A stretch of 35,012 bases of DNA. It comes from Patescibacteria group bacterium (GTDB lineage Bacteria; Patescibacteriota; Microgenomatia; UBA8517). Below the pieces are notes generated by a model. It was not told where the DNA came from and searched no databases. It worked only from the letters and a program-made list of their open reading frames with translations. The stretch spans positions 76,937-111,948 of the forward strand of contig JALHYA010000001.1 in the NCBI GenBank assembly GCA_022868165.1, written 5' to 3'. Of this stretch, positions 30,314-35,012 are shown piece after piece (the first letter of the stretch is position 1; each line of letters begins with the position of its first letter). The position numbers were made by a program, and so were the translations under genes.

Positions 30314-31919
30314 TGTTGTCTGTAAGATCAAGAATACTCTGGGGGAGTCTTCCTTCAAAAAGGATAACAAACTTCTTTCGAGCGAGATCTCCTACAGACT
30401 TTCGCAATAGATTTACATTCTCGACCAATTCAAGCCTTTTTCTATCTTTGCCTAGCCCTTCGCTCATATCGCCCAAAAAATCTGTATTTGTAAGAATTAT
30501 CCTATCAATCTTGCCTTCCATTAAAGCCCCAAGTTCTTTATGAACATCTTTCGAAACCGGGCCTAATTCGATGATGCCCGAAGTAATTACCGCCTTCTTT
30601 TGCCTTGTAAAGGTTTCCAGATAAGCCAGGGCGGATTTAAATCCTGCTGGTGTTGAGTTGTAAGAATCATCAATTATATAAGAACCGTTCTTGAGCTTTT
30701 TAAGCTGCATTGTTTTCTCCGGCAAAGAAATCGTCTTGCAGCCTTTTTCAATTTCTTTCCAGCTGAGGCCTGTAATCCTCGCAACAAGAATTGCCCCGGT
30801 TAGGTTTTCTAAAAAGTGGATGCCTCTTAGGGGAGCAAAAAACTTCTTAGATTGCACACCGTCGGACACCTCAAAATATAAACCATTCTGTGTTGCCGAC
30901 ACAACTTTGGATTCCATGTCAACCTTAAAATCTCCAGACTTATTATCCGCTAGGCAGTATCCCTTAATCTTCAATTTAGCAGGTAAATTCTTAGCCTCTT
31001 GAGCTAGTTCTACGCAACCGGGGTTAGAAAAATTAAAAACGGCTGTTCCATTTGGCGGTAAAGCCTCTATGAGCTCGAATTTTGTCTTCTTTATATTTTC
31101 TAAACTTCCAAAAAGAAAAAGGTGCTGGGCTTCTATCCCCGTAATTACTCCCATTTTAGGCTTCACAATATCAGCCAACACTTTCACTTCCCCCCTTTTA
31201 TATGCCCCCATCTCAGCAATGAAATATTTGGTTCCTTTTTTCAGATTCTCTAGAATATTTAAGGCTATTCCAAATTCCGTATTTTGGCTTCCGGTGGTCT
31301 TTACTATTTGATATTTTTCCGACAAAAGATGGGCAATAAAATCTTTTGTGGTAGTTTTTCCATAACTTCCCGTTACTCCAATTACGAAGGGACGGATCTG
31401 ATTAAGCTTTCGTTTTGCTTCTGCGATTTTCTGCTTTTTTGCTCTCTGAGAGATTATCCCAGTCCAGCAAATACCCATCGATATCCCCAAGATCAAGAAA
31501 ATCTCACCGAAAAATAAACTCGAGTATATATTTATCTTTGGGAAAAATTGAACAAGCAAAATTGGTATTAAAACCAAAAAGCCACCTGAGGCTAGGATTG
31601 AAAGTGCTCTTTGTGTAAAAATCGGTCTACGCAAACGTCTGCTGAAAATTTCGTAAATAGTTCTGAAATCAAGAAACAAGAAGGCTGCCAAAACTAAAAT
31701 GCCCAATTCAGTTACAAAAATTGATGCTGCAAGCAGAGCTACCTTAAGAGCAACAATTGCAAAATCTAAGTCCGACCTACCATCCGTACTCCTGAATAAA
31801 AGATTGAATCTATCGTATCTGTATTCCTTAACCTGCCACCAATAAGTCCATACCAAAACTTGCCTTGCGGCCTGCGGCAGCCAAACGATAAGTAGAATTA
31901 GACCAAAGTAAGGAACCAT
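30306..31919 (-). CDS. murF: MurF-like ligase with N-terminal membrane domain
   Basis: 537 residues. Residues 1-160 form about five membrane helices (LILLIVWLPQ, FAIVALKVALLAASIFV, LVLAAFLFLDF, FLVLIPILLVQFF, IFLILGISMGICWTG). The Mur ligase follows: ATP loop GVTGSYGKTTT (181-191), TEFGIALNIL, IAEMGAYKRGEV, then DDSYNSTPAGFKSAL in the C-terminal domain, typical of MurF. MurF adds D-Ala-D-Ala to the UDP-MurNAc-tripeptide. The usual MurF N-terminal substrate domain is missing and replaced by the membrane part. It overlaps the hydrolase gene by 22 bases and the aminotransferase by 8. Confidence 0.9.
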   Translation of the reverse strand: MVPYFGLILLIVWLPQAARQVLVWTYWWQVKEYRYDRFNLLFRSTDGRSDLDFAIVALKVALLAASIFVTELGILVLAAFLFLDFRTIYEIFSRRLRRPIFTQRALSILASGGFLVLIPILLVQFFPKINIYSSLFFGEIFLILGISMGICWTGIISQRAKKQKIAEAKRKLNQIRPFVIGVTGSYGKTTTKDFIAHLLSEKYQIVKTTGSQNTEFGIALNILENLKKGTKYFIAEMGAYKRGEVKVLADIVKPKMGVITGIEAQHLFLFGSLENIKKTKFELIEALPPNGTAVFNFSNPGCVELAQEAKNLPAKLKIKGYCLADNKSGDFKVDMESKVVSATQNGLYFEVSDGVQSKKFFAPLRGIHFLENLTGAILVARITGLSWKEIEKGCKTISLPEKTMQLKKLKNGSYIIDDSYNSTPAGFKSALAYLETFTRQKKAVITSGIIELGPVSKDVHKELGALMEGKIDRIILTNTDFLGDMSEGLGKDRKRLELVENVNLLRKSVGDLARKKFVILFEGRLPQSILDLTDNNE

Positions 31920-32617
31920 TTTTCTATTTCCGTGGCCAGCTCGACCGGCCTTTCATAAGGCAACCTATGCCCTTCGTTATCAAATACCACCAATTTTGAC
32001 TTCGGGAGTGCCTTTTGAAGAAAATATGCTGCCGATACAGGGGTCATTCTATCTTCTCTACCCCATAAAATTAGCGAGGGAACTTTAATTCTCGGCACAA
32101 TCTTTTTTAAATTTTCGGAAACAACTTTCTTAAATACTTCTCTCATTACTCCAGTAGTTTTTTCGTAATCGTGTTCCCGCGCTACACCGTAAATAATTTT
32201 TCTGAAAAGTTTCGCCAGGGGAGGATACAAAAGAAAAATCCTTCCAATTTTTGAAAGAACGGAAAAGACAATCCTTTTAGCCAAGCTGGCCCTTGAAAAG
32301 CCCGCCGCAGCGCATAATATCATTCCTTTCAATCTTTTCGGTTCGCCCAATGCCAACTTAACCGCAATTCTTCCCCCAAACGAATGTCCAAACAAAAAGA
32401 AATCCCCGCTCTTAAAATAACTGTTGGCTTTGTTTAATACAAAATCGGCATAGTCATCCAAGCTCCAAGCCTCCTTCGGTGGCGGAAGATCAAACCCTGG
32501 GAGTTTTAAAATCAGAACCTTCCATCCTATTTTTTTAAGCTCCAGAGAAAGCTTCAGGAGCTTTCCGCCCCGAGCTCCCCAGCCGTGAATTAATAAGATA
32601 TTTCTAGCTTTATTCAC
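31898..32617 (-). CDS. Alpha/beta-fold hydrolase
   Basis: 239 residues. HGWGARGGKL (11-20) is the oxyanion loop, GHSFGG (77-82) holds nucleophile Ser79, WGREDRMTP the acid and NEGHRLPYE the base of the catalytic triad. Substrate unknown; a deacylase, lipase or peptidase acting near the wall are all possible. The start is GTG at 32617: TGCTAAAAT on the coding strand lies 6 bases upstream, so it opens the transcription unit that includes murF, the aminotransferase and FemAB, and its mRNA should be leaderless. Confidence 0.88.
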   Translation of the reverse strand: MNKARNILLIHGWGARGGKLLKLSLELKKIGWKVLILKLPGFDLPPPKEAWSLDDYADFVLNKANSYFKSGDFFLFGHSFGGRIAVKLALGEPKRLKGMILCAAAGFSRASLAKRIVFSVLSKIGRIFLLYPPLAKLFRKIIYGVAREHDYEKTTGVMREVFKKVVSENLKKIVPRIKVPSLILWGREDRMTPVSAAYFLQKALPKSKLVVFDNEGHRLPYERPVELATEIEKWFLTLV

Positions 32618-32623
32618 GCTAAC

Positions 32624-32632
32624 ATTTTAGCA
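32624..32632 (-). promoter_or_regulatory. Extended -10 of hydrolase-murF operon, leaderless
   Basis: Minus-strand TGCTAAAAT, 6 bases before the GTG at 32617. -35 region weak. Confidence 0.6.
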
Positions 32633-32669
32633 TTATGAGCCGTAAAAATAAGTCCCGCTTGACTGCATA

Positions 32670-32678
32670 TGCTATAGT
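32670..32678 (+). promoter_or_regulatory. Extended -10 of the 32686 gene, leaderless
   Basis: TGCTATAGT, 7 bases before the ATG at 32686; same layout as at 10802-10810. It is divergent to 32624-32632. Confidence 0.62.
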
Positions 32679-32685
32679 ATATGAC

Positions 32686-32994
32686 ATGCAATCAGAACGA
32701 GCGAATTCACTTCATTCACAAGTTGAGGCATTCGCGGAAGAACTCCGGTCAAACCCCGATGTGGTGGGCGTTTGGATACGTCTTGATCTCGAGAACCATG
32801 GCAATGAAATAGTCGTACATGAGAAAGCTGACCAATCAGCAGAAGCGACGATTTTCGGGCCTAGTGGGGAGAGGGAAACATTCCAAGGAAGAATTGTGCC
32901 CAAGAGACTCAATAGAGGATATGCTATTAGGCAAGAGTTTTTTGTGGCCAGCGCGGGAAAAAGGGAGATTCTTCTTAGGGAAGGAGAATTTTAA
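32686..32994 (+). CDS. Hypothetical protein (102 aa)
   Basis: Not recognised. 102 residues, soluble: an amphipathic helix LHSQVEAFAEELRSNPDVVGVWIRL then a beta pattern (GNEIVVHEKADQSAEATIFG, EFFVASAGKREILL). The ATG at 32686 is preferred over one at 32635 because the extended -10 TGCTATAGT lies 7 bases before it; the upstream ATG lies before that promoter. Cotranscribed with the 33021 gene 26 bases downstream, both running against the surrounding wall-synthesis operon. Confidence 0.7.
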   Translation: MQSERANSLHSQVEAFAEELRSNPDVVGVWIRLDLENHGNEIVVHEKADQSAEATIFGPSGERETFQGRIVPKRLNRGYAIRQEFFVASAGKREILLREGEF

Positions 32995-33020
32995 TCCTCG
33001 TGTCTTAATGAGGCTAAAAC

Positions 33021-33272
33021 ATGAGCACAGAAAGAGTAAACCGGTTCCCTCTAGCCCTATATCTAAGGCCTCTAGGACCTCAGGGGCCCCTCATAGGAAT
33101 CAAAATTACAGAGATAGGCGATATTATTGCTCTTGATACTGCGATGGGAGAATTAATGTTGGAGGAGAGAAAAACCGTAAATGGAATCCTTAGAGCTACA
33201 GAAAGAGCAGGTTTGGAAATTGTGGACAGTAGCCAACTCCCTGACCAACAAAAACTAGATTCTATTGACTAG
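33021..33272 (+). CDS. Hypothetical protein (83 aa)
   Basis: Not recognised. 83 residues. The core PLALYLRPLGPQGPLIGIKITEIGDIIALDTAMGELMLEERKT looks like a small beta barrel followed by a helix. TGAGGC 7 bases before the ATG can serve as ribosome-binding site. It is the second gene of the two-gene plus-strand unit. Its 3' end overlaps the murE end by 11 bases in convergent orientation, so the two transcripts are antisense to each other there. Confidence 0.7.
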   Translation: MSTERVNRFPLALYLRPLGPQGPLIGIKITEIGDIIALDTAMGELMLEERKTVNGILRATERAGLEIVDSSQLPDQQKLDSID

Positions 33273-34461
33273 TTATTTTACTTAGAGCGCCTTCGGCGAT
33301 CTTTTTATCGCCCCAGGGCAACTCTTTGTCTCCAAAAGCCATACTTTTCTCCGGCCCTTTTCCGCAAATTACAACTATGTCTTCTTTCTTCGCCAGCTTT
33401 GTAATGGCAAATCTTATTGCTTCCTTTCTGTCTTCTATTCTATAAACCTTACCTCGCTCTTTTTTTGCACCCTTAACCATAGCATCAATTATCTTATTCA
33501 CATCTTCATGTCTTGGGTCTTCGGCAGTAAAAACCGAAATATCGGCGAGTCCAGAAGATATCTTACCCATCATGGGCCTTTTTTCTATGTCTCTTTCTCC
33601 TGCGCAGCCAAAAACCGATATCAATTTCCCCTGTTTTCTTTTTTGGTTTTTGAGAACCTTAAGAACCTTTTCCAATCCATTGGGTGTATGAGCAAAATCG
33701 ACTATAACCCTAAATCCCTTTTTATTTGGGATTTCCTCCATTCTTCCCGGAACACCCGGAAAAGCTTTAATTCCTTTTACAATATCCACTTCGCTAATTC
33801 CCAACTCTTGGGCTACCTTAATTGCCGCCTCCGAATTTAGAAAGTTATACGGCTCAGGAAATCTTTTTATAATGGCCTGCTTTAATTTGTACGATAACTT
33901 TTCGTCAGGATAAGACATAATTTTTATTTTTCTCCCCGAGGATTTAATAATTTTCGCGATTTTATTAAATGAATGGTCTGTTCGATTTAATACAGCAATT
34001 TTTGATGACGTAAAAAGTTTAGCCTTTGCCTCTACATATTTTTTGAAGGCCTTGTGATAATCGAGGTGTTCATGGGTGATGTTTGTGAGAACTCCGACGT
34101 AAAAATTGCATCCCAGAACTCTAAATTGGTCGAGCCCATGCGAACTTACTTCCAAAATCATATACTCGCTTTGTTTGTCCCCAGCTTCTCTTAGGAGTTT
34201 TTGGAGAAGGAATGGATCTGGTGTTGTAGTATGAAAACCAGTCTCAATCTTTCTGGTTCCGATAATTGCACCCACAGTAGAGATCACTGAGACTTTCTTG
34301 CCAGCTTTATTAAGAATGTGATAAATGAGATTGACTGTAGTTGTCTTTCCGTCTGTCCCCGTAACACCTATCACTTTCAATTTCCTTGCCGGATATCTAT
34401 TTACGGCAATCGCAATTAAGGCATAGACAAGTTGCCGGGCCTTCTTGTGAATCAAAAACAT
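33262..34461 (-). CDS. murE: MurE-type UDP-MurNAc-tripeptide synthetase
   Basis: 399 residues. ATP loop IGVTGTDGKTTT (31-42), FHTTTPDPFLLQ, LEVSSHGLDQFRVLGC, TNITHEHLDYH and VFTAEDPRHEDVNKI are MurE signatures. It adds the third stem residue to UDP-MurNAc-dipeptide. The family's usual about 90-residue N-terminal substrate domain is reduced to about 25 residues, with one hydrophobic stretch (LVYALIAIAV). EDPR stands where mDAP-specific enzymes have DNPR, so the residue added is open. The start is put at 34461, 8 bases after TGATAGAAT; the frame continues to 34551 but reads through that promoter and the divergent gene. Confidence 0.9.
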   Translation of the reverse strand: MFLIHKKARQLVYALIAIAVNRYPARKLKVIGVTGTDGKTTTVNLIYHILNKAGKKVSVISTVGAIIGTRKIETGFHTTTPDPFLLQKLLREAGDKQSEYMILEVSSHGLDQFRVLGCNFYVGVLTNITHEHLDYHKAFKKYVEAKAKLFTSSKIAVLNRTDHSFNKIAKIIKSSGRKIKIMSYPDEKLSYKLKQAIIKRFPEPYNFLNSEAAIKVAQELGISEVDIVKGIKAFPGVPGRMEEIPNKKGFRVIVDFAHTPNGLEKVLKVLKNQKRKQGKLISVFGCAGERDIEKRPMMGKISSGLADISVFTAEDPRHEDVNKIIDAMVKGAKKERGKVYRIEDRKEAIRFAITKLAKKEDIVVICGKGPEKSMAFGDKELPWGDKKIAEGALSKITSQ

Positions 34462-34469
34462 CGCAGCAT

Positions 34470-34478
34470 ATTCTATCA
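34470..34478 (-). promoter_or_regulatory. Extended -10 of murE
   Basis: Minus-strand TGATAGAAT, 8 bases before the ATG at 34461. It overlaps nothing coding if that start is right and lies just beside the -35 of the divergent promoter. Confidence 0.5.
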
Positions 34479-34480
34479 GA

Positions 34481-34509
34481 TTGACTATTCCGGACCTTGA
34501 TTTTATAAT
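34481..34509 (+). promoter_or_regulatory. Near-consensus promoter of the 34516 gene, leaderless
   Basis: TTGACT (34481-34486), exactly 17 bases, TATAAT (34504-34509), 6 bases to the ATG at 34516. This is the clearest leaderless arrangement in the window because both boxes and the spacer are near consensus. Confidence 0.8.
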
Positions 34510-34515
34510 TTTGCG

Positions 34516-34836
34516 ATGCCGGAACGAAACGAAAGCAAAATTCCCGAACATTTAATGCCGCTTTTTGAAGCAGAAAATGTACACGAAATCCTCAACACGG
34601 CAATGGGTCTAATAACCTTTAGTTCTTTATCGGATCAAAAAGACCTGTTAAGTAATATACATTTCTTAAGCATCGTCAATAGCGCTCTTCTTGAAATGGA
34701 TGAGGCTAGGCCGGAGGTTCTAGAACGCATTGTTCAAACATTCGCTGAACCATTAAGAGAAACTGCGAAATTAAGACTAGAAAAAATGATTGACGATACC
34801 TCTTCTAGCTCTCCGGCTGAATCCCAAAGTACATAA
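34516..34836 (+). CDS. Hypothetical helical protein (106 aa)
   Basis: Not recognised. 106 residues, acidic, predicted all-helical: EHLMPLFEAENVHEILNTAMG, FLSIVNSALLEMDEARPEVLE, VQTFAEPLRETAKLRLEKMI, ending in a Ser-rich tail. The promoter six bases upstream fixes the start. It lies between ftsI and murE on the opposite strand and its 3' end overlaps the ftsI end by 32 bases, so convergent transcription could couple the two. The leaderless promoter and coding-like composition make it a real gene rather than a shadow. Confidence 0.75.
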   Translation: MPERNESKIPEHLMPLFEAENVHEILNTAMGLITFSSLSDQKDLLSNIHFLSIVNSALLEMDEARPEVLERIVQTFAEPLRETAKLRLEKMIDDTSSSSPAESQST

Positions 34837-35012
34837 AAAGGTCTTTGGCTATGGAGTACCACAAAGGGGCGGCCGTTTCGGAAGCCCAAGGGGAGGTTTT
34901 CGGCTGCTGAAGAGTCACCAGCATAATAAACTTCGGCTTGTCGAAAGGAGCAAAACCTATAAAAGATGCAATCGTGTTTTCGGGATCGTAATGTCCAGCA
35001 ATAGGAATTTGA
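34805..35012 (-). CDS. ftsI: FtsI/class B penicillin-binding protein, C-terminal end
   Basis: Only the last 68 residues are inside the window. HYDPENTIASFIGFAPFDKP followed by FIMLVTLQQPK and AAPLWYSIAKDLFMYFGIQPES is the usual end of the transpeptidase domain of FtsI/PBP2 proteins. The active-site Ser, SxN and KTG motifs lie outside. It cross-links septal peptidoglycan made by FtsW. It would be transcribed before murE but the divergent gene and promoters between them show that murE has its own transcription start. Confidence 0.88.
   Translation of the reverse strand, partial: QIPIAGHYDPENTIASFIGFAPFDKPKFIMLVTLQQPKTSPWASETAAPLWYSIAKDLFMYFGIQPES

Noticed and set aside
34462-34551. 30-residue N-terminal extension of MurE
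   Set aside because: It would run through the murE -10 and the divergent near-consensus promoter and overlap the 34516 gene; the ATG at 34461 has correct leaderless spacing.

Overview
The window looks like a chromosomal segment of a Candidate Phyla Radiation (Patescibacteria) bacterium, most likely of Microgenomates type. This is inferred from family-level resemblance and gene style, not from a database search. Supporting signs are a compact cell-wall/division cluster made of short proteins, an isoleucyl-tRNA synthetase with a variant HIGH motif, an IMP dehydrogenase without CBS domains, a MurF with a membrane domain in front, and many surface-glycan genes. Coding density is high; no stretch over 300 bases lacks a gene.

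Layout. 1-3921 (minus): surface-glycan operon (two GT2 glycosyltransferases, a GT39-like membrane transferase, a Wzx-type flippase) read from a GTG start. 4051-4683 (plus): a GC-richer mini-operon of three very small genes, two of them two-helix membrane proteins. 4753-7516 (minus): methyltransferase, GT4 and GT2 in one overlapping operon. 7597-11462: accessory region with a membrane-anchored Pro/Thr-tail protein, a secreted Thr/Gly-rich protein, a zeta-toxin-like kinase with a 55-residue downstream partner, and two paralogous 71-residue membrane proteins on the minus strand on either side of a 109-residue plus-strand gene. 11537-12268 (minus): ferric-reductase-like haem membrane protein directly behind tRNA-Val(CAC). 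12377-14093 (plus): guaB-like gene and signal peptidase I. 14098-21135 (minus): parB, rpmA, rplU, rodA, ileS, lactate permease. 21215-35012 (minus): division and peptidoglycan cluster in the transcription order ftsI (partial), murE, alpha/beta hydrolase, murF, DegT aminotransferase, FemAB, mraY, ftsW, murG, ftsQ, ftsA, ftsZ and one small gene. It is interrupted by three small plus-strand genes of unknown function. murC, murB, murD and ddl are not in the window.

How the genes work together. MurE and MurF build the stem peptide, MraY and MurG build lipid II, FtsW/RodA and FtsI polymerise and cross-link it, FemAB probably adds bridge residues, and FtsQ/FtsA/FtsZ run septation. The glycan operons probably decorate the surface.

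The most interesting signals are regulatory. (1) Many first genes lie 5-10 bases after a clear -10 box (often extended, TGnTAnnnT), so their mRNAs should be leaderless or nearly so. (2) The three loci for tiny two-helix membrane proteins do the opposite. They share a -35-adjacent TATAG box, an exact 17-base spacer, a hairpin at the mRNA 5' end, a strong Shine-Dalgarno and a stem-loop 3' of the gene. In the duplicated pair the leader is more conserved than the protein. (3) The zeta-like kinase module is bracketed by a 31-base imperfect direct repeat.
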